NCBI GenBank assembly: GCA_963733905.1
Contig: CAVTEU010000012.1
Location: forward strand, 45,005-109,004
Reading direction: 5' to 3'
Origin: DATADW01 sp963733905
GTDB lineage: Bacteria; Actinomycetota; Acidimicrobiia; Spongiisociales; DATADW01
Length of the DNA: 64,000 nucleotides
This document shows, in pieces, positions 40,317 to 50,220 of the stretch; the first letter of the stretch is position 1; each line of letters starts with the position of its first letter. The translations under genes were made by a program, and so were the position numbers. The notes under the pieces are model-generated. The model was given only the letters and a program-made list of their open reading frames with translations, did not search any database and was not told where the DNA came from.

Positions 40317-41479
40317 GTCGGATCGCGCTGCTCGGTGCCGGGATCATCGGGCGGGTCATCGCCCGTGACCTGGCCACATGGGATCGCCCCGACGAGGTGG
40401 TGGTGGGTGACGTCGACGTGGAGAGGGCCAAGACGGCAGCCGGAGAACATGGCTTCGAGGGCGCCGAGGTGGACGTGCTCGACCCGGACTCCCTCGATGC
40501 ATTCCTTGCCGGCGCCTCGGTGGTGGTGAACGCCGCCCAGTACCACGTCAACCTCGCCGTAATGGAGGGGGCGCTTCGGGCGGGTTGTCACTACCTCGAT
40601 CTCGGCGGGCTGTTCCACACCACGCGACGCCAGCTCGAACTGGGGGAGCGGTTCGAGGAAGCCCGGCTCAGCGCCGTCCTCGGGATCGGTTCGTGCCCCG
40701 GGATCGCCAACGTCCATGCCGGCGACCTGGGGGCCAGGCTGGAACACGTTCGCTCGGTCCGGATCTTCAACGGCGCCACCGTGGACCCCTCCGATCGGAT
40801 CACCTGGCCCTACTCGCTTTGGACGATCCTCGATGAGGTCACTCAACGCCCTGTCGTCTTCCGCGACGGCGAGTTCGTCGAGGTGGAACCGCTTGTCCGA
40901 GGAGGAGCCCTTCCCGTTCCTCGAGCCGATCGGCTACGCCACCACCCACCTCTCGCTCCACTCCGAGGTGGCGACCATCCCGGTGAGCCTGGCGGCGAAG
41001 GGGATCGAGCGGTGTGAGTTCAAGATCCGGTTCTTCGGGCTGTCCGAGCCGGCCCTCCGCAAGCTCGCCTTCCTCGCCTCGATCGGTCTCGCCTCCACCG
41101 ACCCCAGGACCGTCGGGGAAGTCGAGGGAGTCGTCCCCCGCCGCCTCTTGGTCGACCTGCTCGAGGAGACCACACCACCTCCTCCGGACCACGCCGGGTT
41201 CAAGGACATCGCCACCGTGGCCGAGGGCACGGTCGACGGCGTACCCACCCGGCTCAGGCTGGACGCAACCGCATGGCCATCATCCGAACTGGGCGTCGGC
41301 GGGGGCACGGTCGCTGTCGCCGCCCCCCGGCCGTGGTCGCCCGCTGGCTGGCCGGCGACGCCCTCCGTCCCGGTGTCCACCCCCCGGAGACCGTGATCGA
41401 ACCGGCTCCCTTCTACGAGGAATTGGCGCGGCGGGGGATCAGGACCACTCTCAGCGAGGAAACCGTTCTGGCGGGATAG
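40313..41479 (+). CDS. Saccharopine-dehydrogenase-like NAD(P)-binding enzyme, two frameshifts
   Basis: Rossmann motif SRIALLGAGIIGRVIARDLA. Then VVVNAAQYHVNLAVMEGALR, GCHYLDLGGLFHTTRRQLEL and VLGIGSCPGIANVHAGDLGA, all typical of the saccharopine dehydrogenase/homospermidine synthase-like group. Breaks near 40905 (before EEEPFPFLEPIGYATTH) and near 41325 (before RWLAGDALRPGVHPPETVI). About 388 residues. Coupled to the preceding aminotransferase. Together they may act in lysine or diamine/semialdehyde metabolism; this is inference. Confidence 0.82.
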
Positions 41480-41746
41480 TCGGAAGACGGAAGTCGGAAG
41501 GCGATCTGCTCCGTCCCCCCGCAGGGGGAAGGGCCCCGCTGCGGAGCAGCGGGTAGGGGGGCTGCCGAATTCCCAACTGTGCTCGCCACACCGGCTATCG
41601 CGCTCTTGGGAGTGAACCAGCCCCCCTCCCCCGACGCCTGCGGCCTCGGGTACTCCCCCCGCCGGGGGAGAGAAACTCAGGGACGGCTCGATTTGGACGC
41701 CTCGCTACCCTCGTCTCGTCGCCTTGCCGTCTAGGGGGATAGCGCA
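41480..41746 (+). repeat. Intergenic region of G/C-run repeats, copy A
   Basis: 267 bases without a gene. Contains GGAAGACGGAAGTCGGAAG, a CCCCCGCAGGGGG hairpin, GCTGCGGAGCAGCGGGTA, GGGGGGCTGCCGAATTCCCA, then GTGCTCGCC, and a second CTCCCCCCGCCGGGGGAG hairpin. The GCCGAATTCC...GTGCTCGC part has a counterpart at 51.54-51.57 kb. Confidence 0.55.
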
Positions 41747-42592
41747 ATGGGAACCGCGATGACACTCGGGTTCCGGACCAGGACACGCCTCATGACCCGC
41801 GTATTGATCGGGTCGTGCATTCTCTCCACCGCGGCGTTCGTGCTCACCTACGTCCTCGCCGAGGACACGGAGCAGTACTTCGCTTGGACGGTCCAACCTC
41901 CGCTCAGCGCCGCCTTCTTCGGTGCCGGTTACGGGGCGGGCGCACTCCTCGCCGGGTTGTGCTTGCGTGAGCGGTCCTGGGCTCGGATCCGCCCCGGCGT
42001 CCTCGCCATCATCATCTTCGCCACCCTCACTCTGGTGGTCACCTTGCTCCACCGTGACCGGTTCCACTTCGGGGTGGGCGGTTTCGCAGAAGGATCGGCA
42101 TGGCTCTGGCTCGCCATCTACGTCGTGTTCCCCATCGCCGGGGTGGTCGCCCTGGTGACCGAGTGGCGGGCGCTGGGCAGCGACCCTCCTTATGCGGGTC
42201 CTCTCCCTTCTGCGCTCCGGGGGATCCTCGCCATCCAGGCCGTGGTGCTTGGTCTGCTCGGTTTGGGACTTCTGCTCTTCCCCGAGCCAGTGGCCACCTT
42301 CTGGCCTTGGACCCTCACGCCCCTCACCGCTCGTGCGATCGGCGCCTGGCTGCTCCCGATCGGGTTGGCCGGGGTGTGGGTGGTGTTCGAGAACGACCTG
42401 GGGCGGTCGCGGATCCTTTCCACCGTCTACGTCTTCTACGCCATCCTCGTTATCGGTGCGCTGGCGCGGTTCCGGGAGGAGGTCGACTGGAGTCACTCGT
42501 CGGCTTGGGCGCTGGGGGCGATGGTTGCGCTGATCCTGGTTACCGGGATTGCCGGGAGGGTCGCTGCGGCTCGGCTCCCCGCCGGTAGTTGA
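41747..42592 (+). CDS. Integral membrane protein, unknown function
   Basis: 281 residues with about eight hydrophobic segments (VLIGSCILSTAAFVLTYVL; PGVLAIIIFATLTLVVTLL; WLWLAIYVVFPIAGVVALV; LAIQAVVLGLLGLGLLLFP; GAWLLPIGLAGVWVVFE; VYVFYAILVIGALARF; GAMVALILVTGIAGR). The loop DRFHFGVGGFAEGSAW is notable. Homologous proteins exist as uncharacterised actinobacterial membrane proteins; no function is known to me. Frame intact. Confidence 0.75.
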   Translation: MGTAMTLGFRTRTRLMTRVLIGSCILSTAAFVLTYVLAEDTEQYFAWTVQPPLSAAFFGAGYGAGALLAGLCLRERSWARIRPGVLAIIIFATLTLVVTLLHRDRFHFGVGGFAEGSAWLWLAIYVVFPIAGVVALVTEWRALGSDPPYAGPLPSALRGILAIQAVVLGLLGLGLLLFPEPVATFWPWTLTPLTARAIGAWLLPIGLAGVWVVFENDLGRSRILSTVYVFYAILVIGALARFREEVDWSHSSAWALGAMVALILVTGIAGRVAAARLPAGS

Positions 42593-42635
42593 AATCCCGC
42601 GTGCTAGGGACCAAGGCTCTTCTAACCTGCCGCCC

Positions 42636-43850
42636 ATGGACCTGACCCTCCGCCCCGTCACCGAGGACGAGCTTCCCGAATTCGCCCGCTGGGTGAGCCG
42701 CGCTTTCCACGGCGACGTCAAGGACGAGGATCTCGAGGACTGGAAGATCTGGTTCGAGATCGAGCGCAGCCTGGCCGCCTTCGATGGCGACCGGATCGTC
42801 GGGACCGCGGGTGCCATCAGTTATGAGCTCACCGTGCCCGGAGGCAGTCTTCCCGCCGCCGGCGTGACCGTGGTCTCGGTGCGCTCCACCCACCGGCGAC
42901 GCGGCGTGCTGTCGGCCATGATGCGCCACCAGCTCGACGACGTCCGTGACCGGGGTGAGGCGATCGCCATCCTCTGGGCTTCGGAGAGCATCATCTACGG
43001 CCGGTTCGGCTACGGGATGGCTGCTCCCGATGTGACCCTCGAGATCGAGCGTCGCCACGGCCGGCTGGCGATGCCTTTCGAGTCCCCAGGTGAGATCCAA
43101 CTGCTCGAGCGCGAAGAGGCCGAAAAGATCCTCCCCTCGCTGTACGAGCAGATCCGACCGACCTACCCAGGGATGCTGGGAGAGGACCCGAGCCGCTGGC
43201 AGCTCATGTTCAACGACCGGGAGAGCCACCGCGACGGCATGAGCTCCAACCGGTACGTGTCCTACGAGGAAAACGGCGAGTCATTGGGCTTTCTCCGCTA
43301 CCGGGCAAAGGGGGAATGGGACGAGGGTTTTGCCCGTGGAAAGGTGACCACCCCGCAACTCATGGCGCTGACGCCCAACGCATACAAGGCGCTTTGGTCT
43401 CATCTGCTCAACCTCGACTTGGTGGAGTCGATCGCCGCCTACCACCGACCCGCCACGGAGCCGCTCGGCATGATGCTCGCCGACCCTCGCCGGCTCCGGG
43501 CCAGGCTCAGCGATGGCCTCTGGCTGCGGATACTCGACGTGCCGACCGCCCTGGGAACCCGGCGCTATCGCCAAGCGGGGAGCCTGGTCCTCGAGGTGGC
43601 CGACCCGCTGGGATACGCCGCCGGCCGGTTCCGGTTGGAGGGTGACGTCGATGGGGCCGAGGTGACGAGCACCGATGCCGAGCCCGATCTCACCCTTGAC
43701 GCCGCGGCGCTCGGTGCCGCCTACCTCGGGGGCACCAAGGTCATGGCTCTGGCCGAGGCTGGTCTGATCCAGGGCGAGCCGGAGGCAATCCGACGGGCCG
43801 ACATCATGTTCGGTTGGGACCGACCCACCTGGATCCCCTGGATCTTCTGA
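42636..43850 (+). CDS. Eis-like GNAT N-acetyltransferase
   Basis: 404 residues, intact. First GNAT domain: ERSLAAFDGDRIVGTAGAIS, VTVVSVRSTHRRRGVLSAMM (acetyl-CoA loop) and WASESIIYGRFGYGMAA. A second degenerate GNAT domain and a C-terminal SCP2-like fold follow (RRYRQAGSLVLEVADPLGYA, DLTLDAAALGAAYLGG), ending in Phe as in Eis, where the C-terminal carboxylate is used in catalysis. Eis proteins acetylate aminoglycosides or protein lysines; the natural substrate here is unknown. Start ATG 42636 is chosen because the upstream in-frame extension lacks homology. Confidence 0.88.
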   Translation: MDLTLRPVTEDELPEFARWVSRAFHGDVKDEDLEDWKIWFEIERSLAAFDGDRIVGTAGAISYELTVPGGSLPAAGVTVVSVRSTHRRRGVLSAMMRHQLDDVRDRGEAIAILWASESIIYGRFGYGMAAPDVTLEIERRHGRLAMPFESPGEIQLLEREEAEKILPSLYEQIRPTYPGMLGEDPSRWQLMFNDRESHRDGMSSNRYVSYEENGESLGFLRYRAKGEWDEGFARGKVTTPQLMALTPNAYKALWSHLLNLDLVESIAAYHRPATEPLGMMLADPRRLRARLSDGLWLRILDVPTALGTRRYRQAGSLVLEVADPLGYAAGRFRLEGDVDGAEVTSTDAEPDLTLDAAALGAAYLGGTKVMALAEAGLIQGEPEAIRRADIMFGWDRPTWIPWIF

Positions 43851-43877
43851 CCGTCCAGCCCGGTTAGCGTCGGGTTC

Positions 43878-45511
43878 ATGGCCAAGATCCACGGCGGTCA
43901 GATCGTCGCCCGGGCGCTGCGCGCCGAGGGGGTCGACGCCATCTTCACCCTCACCGGCGGGCACATCGTCCCCATCCTCGACGGGTGCGTCCAAGAGGGG
44001 ATCCGGGTGGTTGATGTCCGCCACGAGCAGGCCGCGGCCCACGCCGCCGAGGCCTACACGCGACTCACCGGGCGGCTCGGAGTGGCCGCGGTCACCGCCG
44101 GTCCCGGGGTGACCGATGCCATCACCGGGGTGGCAACCGCCTGGTATTCGCAGACGCCGATGCTGCTCCTCGGCGGCCGCCACCTTCTCCGTCAAGAGCT
44201 CAGGGGTGGGCTCCAGGAGATGGATCATCCCCGGCTCTTTGGATCCATCACCGCCTGGTCGGGCACCTGCTGGCAGGTGGAGAGGCTGGCCGACCACATT
44301 GCGGTGGCGGCGCGCCACGCCTTTGCCGGTCGGGGGGCCCCCGTGTTCCTCGACATACCGATGGACGTCCAGTTCGACATGGTGGAGGAGACCGCCGTCA
44401 GTTGGCCGGCCCGATACCGGGCTTCCGAGCCGAGCGGGGTCGACCCCGAAACGCTGGATCAGATGGTCGATGCGCTGGCCAAGAGTCAGCGACCGATGGT
44501 GTTCGCCGGGGGAGGATTGCGCGGTCCCGAGGCGGCGAGCCTGGTCGACCTGGTGGAGGCTCTCCAGGCGCCGGCATACCTCAACAGCCGGGCGAGAGGC
44601 GCCCTCCCGCACGGTCATCCGCTGCTGGGCAACCATGCCCGGTCGCTCGCCTTCTCGGGATGCGACCTGGTGCTTGCGCTCGGGGTCGACTGGGACTTCC
44701 GCACGTCCTATGGGGACAAGATCGGTGCCGAGGCCGTGGTCATCCAGGTGGATGCCGACCCGGAGAAGATCGGGTGGAACCGGGCGGCGAACATCGGGGT
44801 GGTGGCCGACCCGGCTCGTGTCGCCGCCCAGTTGGCGATCTGCTGCCGACCGCTTTGCACGCGCCGATACGCCGGGGTGGACCAAGGAGATAATGGACGA
44901 GGAGGAGAGCCGGCAAGCCTCCGCCGAGGCCGAGGCAGCGTCGGACGACTCACCCGTCCAACCGCAGCGTTTTGGCCGCGAGGTCGGCGCGTTCTTCGGC
45001 ACCGAATCGATCGTCGCCGTGGATGGTGGCGACATCGTCTCCACCACCGCCCGCTGGCTCCAGGTCTCCACCCCGGGTCACGTGCTCGACCCGGGCCCGT
45101 TCGGGACGCTTGGCACCGGCGTGCCATACGCCATCGCCGCCAAGGTGGCCTACCCCGACAAGCTCGTCGGGATCGTGTTCGGCGACGGCGCCTTCGGCTT
45201 CAACGGGTTCGAATACGACACCCTGGTCCGCCTCGACCTCCCCGTGGTCGGCGTCTTGGGGAACGACGGGGTGTGGAACAACATCAGGACCTTCCACCGA
45301 GCCATGTTCCCCGAACAGGCTCGTCGCCTCGGAACTCGGCCGCCGCCCCTACCACGCGGTGGTAAACGCCCTGGGCGGTCACGGCGAGTTGGTCGAGGAT
45401 CCCGCCGACCTCACTCCCGCCCTGGAGCGCGCCCGCGCCTCCGGCAAGCCTTCACTGGTCGATGTCCACATCGCCGAGACGATGCGCATGTCGAGCAACT
45501 ACAGCCAATAG
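43878..45511 (+). CDS. Thiamine-diphosphate-dependent enzyme, acetolactate-synthase-like, two frameshifts
   Basis: Starts MAKIHGGQIVARALRAEGVD. The catalytic Glu is in VVDVRHEQAAAHAAEAYTRL; VAAVTAGPGVTDAITGVATA and APVFLDIPMDVQFDMVEE are typical. The ThDP motif GDGAFGFNGFEYDTLVRLDL ... NDGVWN is in the C-terminal domain. Breaks near 44840 and 45330. About 545 residues. It is closer to the ALS/oxalyl-CoA-decarboxylase/sulfoacetaldehyde-type paralogues than to a biosynthetic IlvB, because no ilvH or ilvC is nearby. The exact reaction is undecided. Confidence 0.82.
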
Positions 45512-45682
45512 GGCTCGCTGCGCTCGCAGCTCGCTGCGCCGTTCTGGGTTTTGGGTTCTGGGCCTCGGAGCGGAAGACGGAACGCCGAACCCGTCGCCAC
45601 CTGCAGCGGGCTCCCACTGCCGCCGTACGCCGTCCGCCGTCCGCCGTACCGCCGTCCGCCGTCGGCGGCGGAGCCGCCGGCC
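45512..45682 (+). repeat. Intergenic composite repeat, copy 3 (longest)
   Basis: GGCTCGCTGCGCTCGCAGCTC, then GTTCTGGGTTTTGGGTTCTG, then GGAAGACGGAACGCC and runs of GCCGTCCGCCGTCCGCCGTA, ending in GGCGGCGGAGCCGCCGGCC. It joins in one place the pieces found separately elsewhere. Confidence 0.6.
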
Positions 45683-46444
45683 CTACAACAGCACGATCAG
45701 GGCGAAGGTGCCGAAGACGAAGCAGTAGATGGCGAAGGGGAGCAGGCCGACGGTCTGCAGGGCACGCAACAGCAGGGCGATGGCGAAGTAGCCCGAAATC
45801 GCCGCCACCACCATCCCGACCCAGACCTGCGAGGAGATTCCGCCGTCGTTGACCAGGTCGACCACCCCGAACAACCCGGCGGCGGCGATGGTGGGAACCC
45901 CGAGCAGGAACGAGAAGCGAGCCGCCTCCACCGGAGTGAGCCCTCTCCCTTCCCCCACGGTGATCGTGGTGCCCGACCGGGAGATCCCGGGGAGCAGCGC
46001 AACTAGCTGAACCAGACCCACCAGGAAGGCGTCGAGCGGTCGCGCCTCCTCCAGTCGCATCCGCCCCGAGGTGAGACGGCTCCCCACCACCAGGATGAAC
46101 CCGTTGACGATGAGCAGCGCCGCAGCAACCCAGGCGATCGCCTGCAGTTGCTCGATCGGACCCTCCAGTGCCAGTGCGGCCACCGCAGGAAGGGTGCCGA
46201 CCACCACCAGGAGGAGCATCCGACGGGCCACCGGGTCCGAACGGAAGCGGAGCATGCGGAGCAGGTCCACCCGGAAATAGGCGACCACCGCCACCAGGGT
46301 CCCCAGATGGAGCACCGCGGTGGTGGCGAGATCGGGCGGCTCAAGACCGAGCAGCGCCGGGATCAAGACGAGGTGGCCGTCCGAGGAGATGGGGAGGAAC
46401 TCGGTGATCCCTTGGACGAGCCCCCACACGATGGCTTGCAGCAC
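45683..46444 (-). CDS. uppP: Undecaprenyl-diphosphate phosphatase UppP (BacA)
   Basis: An integral membrane phosphatase that recycles the lipid carrier of cell-wall synthesis and confers bacitracin tolerance. 253 residues, intact. The two signature segments are GITEFLPISSDGHLVLIP and LLPGISRSGTTITVG, with the catalytic Glu, Ser and Arg present. About eight TM helices. The stop lies in the repeat region downstream of the convergent TPP-enzyme gene. Confidence 0.94.
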   Translation of the reverse strand: MLQAIVWGLVQGITEFLPISSDGHLVLIPALLGLEPPDLATTAVLHLGTLVAVVAYFRVDLLRMLRFRSDPVARRMLLLVVVGTLPAVAALALEGPIEQLQAIAWVAAALLIVNGFILVVGSRLTSGRMRLEEARPLDAFLVGLVQLVALLPGISRSGTTITVGEGRGLTPVEAARFSFLLGVPTIAAAGLFGVVDLVNDGGISSQVWVGMVVAAISGYFAIALLLRALQTVGLLPFAIYCFVFGTFALIVLL

Positions 46445-46471
46445 GGGCCGGGGAGGTTAGCCCTCGGCCTC

Positions 46472-47572
46472 CTACCCGTCGTCGTTGCCGTGGGGACGCA
46501 GCCCCACGACGATCACGTCGCGGCCCAGATCCACGGTGTCGACCGCGCCGGTGGCGACGTTGAGCACCCGCACCTCTGGCCCTGGCCCGCCAACCACCAG
46601 GCGCCAAACATCCCACGACCAGTCGACCGAGGCGCTGGGGATCCATCGGTATCGACCACAGCCTCTCGGCCCGCATCGCCCAGACCTCGAGACGCGACCG
46701 CCTCCCGGGCGGTTCCAGGAGCAGCGCGATATGACGACCGTCGGGCGACCACCACGCCCGGGTGACATGGTCGGGAACCCAGGACAACTCGACCACGGTG
46801 GAGAGCATCGTGTCGGCGAAGGCGATCTCCCCCTCACCGGCATCGAGCATCAGCCGGCCTCCGGGACCGACGTCATGGATCTCGGCGCCCTCCCGGGTCC
46901 ACACCGGAGCACCTGCGAAGTCGAGCCGCTCGAATTCCTGCCCTCGTCGCCGAGGATGAAGCCCCAACCTCCCCACCCCCGAAGCTGGGCGTCTCCCTCC
47001 AGCCGTGCCACCCGCCCGGTTCGGTCGTTAGCCCAGACAACGGTTTTGTCCCCGACCTTCTCCGTCCAGGCGATGGCGCCGCCCACCTGATCGTGCCATG
47101 CGGCACTGCTCACGTTGCGGGCCAATATGGGGAGGAACCCGGAATTGCCCGCCCGGAGGACCCCGTCATCGGACAGCAGGAACATGCTCGTCCCGGAGGC
47201 GTCGATGTCATAGGTGCCCGGAGTGATCTCGAAGCGACGGGTGGTGACACCGCGGTCCCATGGCCACCTGAAAAGCTCGAGCACGGTCGAGTTGCTCACG
47301 ATGGCGACGAGGTCCGACCTCACTCCAGGGACCCTTCCGGCGAGACCGGGCCCGACGACGGTCCCGACAGTGGTGGTGGCCACCGGCGGCGGAGGCTCCG
47401 GGTCGGTGCGACCCACGGTCGCCGGGTCCCATCTGGACACCACGAGAGCAACCAGGCCGACCACCACGGCAACGGCCAGCAGCGGGAACAATGAGGGACG
47501 GGGCGGCCTTACCGGATCAGGTTCGACCCCGATGAGCGGTGGCGAGGTGGGTGCTGGCATTGGTGCCTTCAC
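46472..47572 (-). CDS. Membrane-anchored beta-propeller-like protein, two frameshifts
   Basis: N-terminal Pro-rich cytoplasmic stretch, one TM helix (LFPLLAVAVVVGLVALVVS), then an extracytoplasmic domain with blade-like repeats (LVAIVSNSTVLELFRWPW; FLLSDDGVLRAGNSGFLPIL; GAIAWTEKVGDKTVVWAND; after a break VTRAWWSPDGRHIALLLEPP; after another WRLVVGGPGPEVRVLNVATG). Breaks near 46930 and 46640. No specific family is recognised. Starts 26 bases upstream of the SAF-domain gene end and on the same strand, so probably in one transcript with it. Confidence 0.65.
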
Positions 47573-47598
47573 TGAACGCTATCCGACAGGGACCGGTA

Positions 47599-48151
47599 TC
47601 AGGGGGCGAATCCACCCCCGATCATCACCACGGCACGGCCCTCGGCCACGGCGGCGGCCGCCGGAGCGGCCGCCTCGGCAGGTATGGCCACGAGCCCAGT
47701 TGGCTCTCCTGGGTTGAGCGGATCCTGTGGCATGCCCGCCATGACCTCCCCGTCGACGACGCGAGGTTCGCCCTGAGCGCCGAGGCCCGGCAGCAGGACC
47801 AAACGCACCGTCCCACCGGGGAGGGCACCAGGGGGCAGCGGCACCTCGAGCGCCCACCAGTTGTCAGGTGGCTTGACCGAATCGGTTCCGACCAGCGCAG
47901 GTGACAGCGGAGTGCCGGCTGGGATGTCTACCAGTGCCAATCCGCCGAGCTCGACGGGGGGCAGCACCCCTCCCGACACCTGCCGCCACTCCACGCTCTC
48001 CTCATCGACGACACTGCCCGCGGCGAGATCGATCCTGGCGTAGGGATGGTCCACCTCCTGCGCGGGGCCGGACTTCGATCCAGAGAGCCAGCCCCAGGAT
48101 CGCAACCGCCCCAAGCCAGCGCAGGTAGGGCGGGCGCGACAGCCAGAGCAC
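47599..48151 (-). CDS. SAF-domain protein with N-terminal TM helix, one frameshift
   Basis: Likely start GTG 48151 (VLWLSRPPYLRWLGAVAILG) with a TM helix. A break near 48065 leads to the SAF domain: HPYARIDLAAGSVVDEESVE, LALVDIPAGTPLSPALVG, WWALEVPLPPGALPGGTVRL. The C-terminal part (LVAIPAEAAAPAAAAVAEGR) resembles the small-molecule-binding tail of CpaB/RcpC-like proteins. No pilus genes are nearby, so the role is open. Confidence 0.65.
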
Positions 48152-48190
48152 CGCGGAAACGTATCGACAGTGGGTCCCCGAGGGAAGGGG

Positions 48191-48975
48191 TCAGCCGGTG
48201 GCGCCCTCGAGGGCGGTGGCGCAAGGACACTTGCCGGCCGGTCTCCGCCGCCCTCGGGATGAGCAGCCGGACCGCCTCGCGCAGCGTTCCCAGCGTCTCC
48301 TTGAACAACTCGAGCACGGCGTGGTGGGTGACCGCCTCGATCTCACCCTCGACGCCGACGTCGTAATCGGTGACCACCGCGATATTGACGTAACAGATCT
48401 CCAACTCCCGGGCGAGGAGAGCCTCGGGGAGCTGGGTCATGTTGATCACCTTGAAGCCCGGACTGGGCGAACCAGCGGCTCTCGGCCCGGGTGGAGAACC
48501 GAGGCCCTTGGATGACGACCGTGGCGCCCCCGTCGTGGACGGTCGCCCCGGCATCACGGCACGAGTCGAGCGCCAGCGGGCGCAACTCCGGGCAATAGGG
48601 ATCGGCGAAGGCGATGTGGACCACTTCGGGACCGTCGTAGAAGGTCGAGGGCCGGCCCCAGGTGCGATCGACCAGTTGGTCGGGGACCACCAGGTGGCCA
48701 GGGCCGTATTCGCTCACCAGGCTCCCGGCGGCACAGGGCCCGATGATGCGGTCGACCCCGAGCTCGCGCATCGCCCACAGGTTGGCCCGGTACGGCACCA
48801 GGTGCGGCGGGTACTGGTGGTCATGACCATGGCGGGGGATGAAGGCGACCTCCACCCCGTCCACCTCGCCGACGGTCGCCGGTGCCGAGGGCGGCCCATA
48901 GGGGGTGTCCACATCGACGGTGCGCGCCTCGTCGAGGAACTCGTAGAAGCCGGTCCCGCCAAATACGCCGATCAT
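48191..48975 (-). CDS. mtnP: S-methyl-5'-thioadenosine phosphorylase, two frameshifts
   Basis: Phosphorolysis of MTA to adenine and methylthioribose-1-phosphate; links polyamine synthesis and methionine salvage. Starts MIGVFGGTGFYEFLDE. Seen: VAFIPRHGHDHQYPPHLVPY, LWAMRELGVDRIIGPCAAGS, VVPDQLVDRTWGRPSTFY, VVIQGPRFSTRAESRWF, break near 48470, then VINMTQLPEALLARELEICY and NIAVVTDYDVGVEGEIEAVT (the catalytic Asp in TDYD). A final break gives the end CPCATALEGATG and stop at 48191. ATGA overlap with FmdB upstream. Confidence 0.9.
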
Positions 48976-49304
48976 TCGTCGCTCTTGTCGGATGAGCCTG
49001 AAGACGAGCCCGAGGACGATCCGGCTTCTGCGGCGGCTTTGGCGGTCTTGCCGTCGCTCTTTTCCTTCTCCTTGTCCTTCTCCTTGTCCTTGTCCTTGTC
49101 CTTGGCCGGGCTGACCGACGACGACTTCGAGCGAGAGTCGGTGGAGTAGAAGCCACTGCCCTTGAACACCACCCCGGCTGGATGGAACACCTTCTGAAGA
49201 GGCCCGCCGCACACTTCATGCTTCTTCAGCAGCTTCGCCGAGAACGGCTGGAAGATCTCGAACCGGTCCCCGCATTGTTTGCAGACGTATTCGTAAGTGG
49301 GCAT
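48972..49304 (-). CDS. FmdB-family zinc ribbon protein with Lys/Glu/Asp and Ser-rich tail
   Basis: 110 residues. The N-terminus MPTYEYVCKQCGDRFEIFQP and KVFHPAGVVFKGSGFYSTDS define the family. The first zinc knuckle is CKQC. The second, normally CPxC, reads HEVC, so one ligand is His instead of Cys. The tail alternates Lys with Asp/Glu (DKDKDKEKDKEKEKSD) and then becomes Gly/Ser-rich, encoded by a TCCTTG-type DNA repeat. The start is ATG 49304; the frame is open further upstream without homology. Confidence 0.85.
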   Translation of the reverse strand: MPTYEYVCKQCGDRFEIFQPFSAKLLKKHEVCGGPLQKVFHPAGVVFKGSGFYSTDSRSKSSSVSPAKDKDKDKEKDKEKEKSDGKTAKAAAEAGSSSGSSSGSSDKSDE

Positions 49305-49407
49305 ACCGCCGTCGTGTTGACTGGGCCGGGAGGTTAGTGGTCGGTGTGCGCCGTCGAAGACGCCCACTTAGACTCGCCGACGTGCCCCCAACACCTCTTG
49401 CGCGCCC

Positions 49408-50220
49408 GTGACCATTGAGGTAGCCGTCATCCCGGCAGCGGGACGGGGAACGAGGATGCGTCCGGCCACCCGGGTGGTCCCCAAGGCGCTGATCACTGTG
49501 ATCGATCGCCCCGCCATCCAGTACGCCGTCGAGGAAGCGGCGCGGGCGGGTGCCACCGAGGCGGTGATCGTCGTCGATCTGGACGCCGGCCACCTCATCC
49601 AGCAGCACTTCCTCGTCGACGACAGGCTCCCCGGTCTGGAGCACGTCAAGGTGAGGCCCATCGTCCAGGAGGAGCCGCTCGGACTGGGTCACGCCGTGCT
49701 CGAGGCCCGTGAGGTGGTTCACGACCGGCCGTTCTTCTGCCTGCTCGCCGACAACATCGTCTACCCCGGCGCCGACGTGCTGCCCTCTTTGGCGGCGGCC
49801 TACGAGGGGAGCTCGGTGGTGTGCCTGCGGCGGCTTTCCGACGAATTCCTCGACCGCTATGGGGTGATCGTCCCCGGAGAGGAACGCTCGGAGTCGGTGA
49901 TCGAGGTTCGCGGCGCCGTCGAGAAGCCGGGTGCAGCGGCCGCCCCGTCGCGCCTCGGGCTCATCGGCCGCTACCTGTTCACCTCCGAGATCTTCGAGGC
50001 CCTGACCAAGGTCGAGCCCGGCCACGGTGGCGAGATCCAGTTGACCGACGCCATCGACGCCTTGGGTCGTGCCAACCGCTGCCTCGGTTCGATCGCCGAT
50101 GAGGACCTGCTCGATGTGGGTACGCCCTTCGGATTGGCCGAGGCCACCGCGGTGCTCGGCGCCGCCCATGAAGAGTGGGGCGAGGACTTCCGCCGACTGG
50201 CGGCGACGGTCGCCAAGTGA
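49408..50220 (+). CDS. galU: UTP-glucose-1-phosphate uridylyltransferase-like nucleotidyltransferase
   Basis: Forms UDP-glucose from UTP and glucose-1-phosphate for envelope sugars. 270 residues, intact, GTG start. Nucleotide-binding AVIPAAGRGTRMRPATRVVP with the following Lys (PKALITV), QEEPLGLGHAVLEAREVV, the metal-site Asp in CLLADNIVYP, VEKPGAAAAPSRLGLIGRYL, and GGEIQLTDAIDALGR. Slightly shorter than E. coli GalU. The stop overlaps the moeA start (TGATG). Confidence 0.88.
   Translation: MTIEVAVIPAAGRGTRMRPATRVVPKALITVIDRPAIQYAVEEAARAGATEAVIVVDLDAGHLIQQHFLVDDRLPGLEHVKVRPIVQEEPLGLGHAVLEAREVVHDRPFFCLLADNIVYPGADVLPSLAAAYEGSSVVCLRRLSDEFLDRYGVIVPGEERSESVIEVRGAVEKPGAAAAPSRLGLIGRYLFTSEIFEALTKVEPGHGGEIQLTDAIDALGRANRCLGSIADEDLLDVGTPFGLAEATAVLGAAHEEWGEDFRRLAATVAK

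Noticed and set aside
43281..45071. 596-codon minus-strand frame opposite the Eis-like and TPP-enzyme genes
   Set aside because: Shadow frame caused by high GC; no motif, and the plus strand is certain.
49030..49105. CRISPR-like or satellite repeat of TCCTTG units
   Set aside because: It encodes the alternating Lys/Asp/Glu tail of the FmdB protein in frame.
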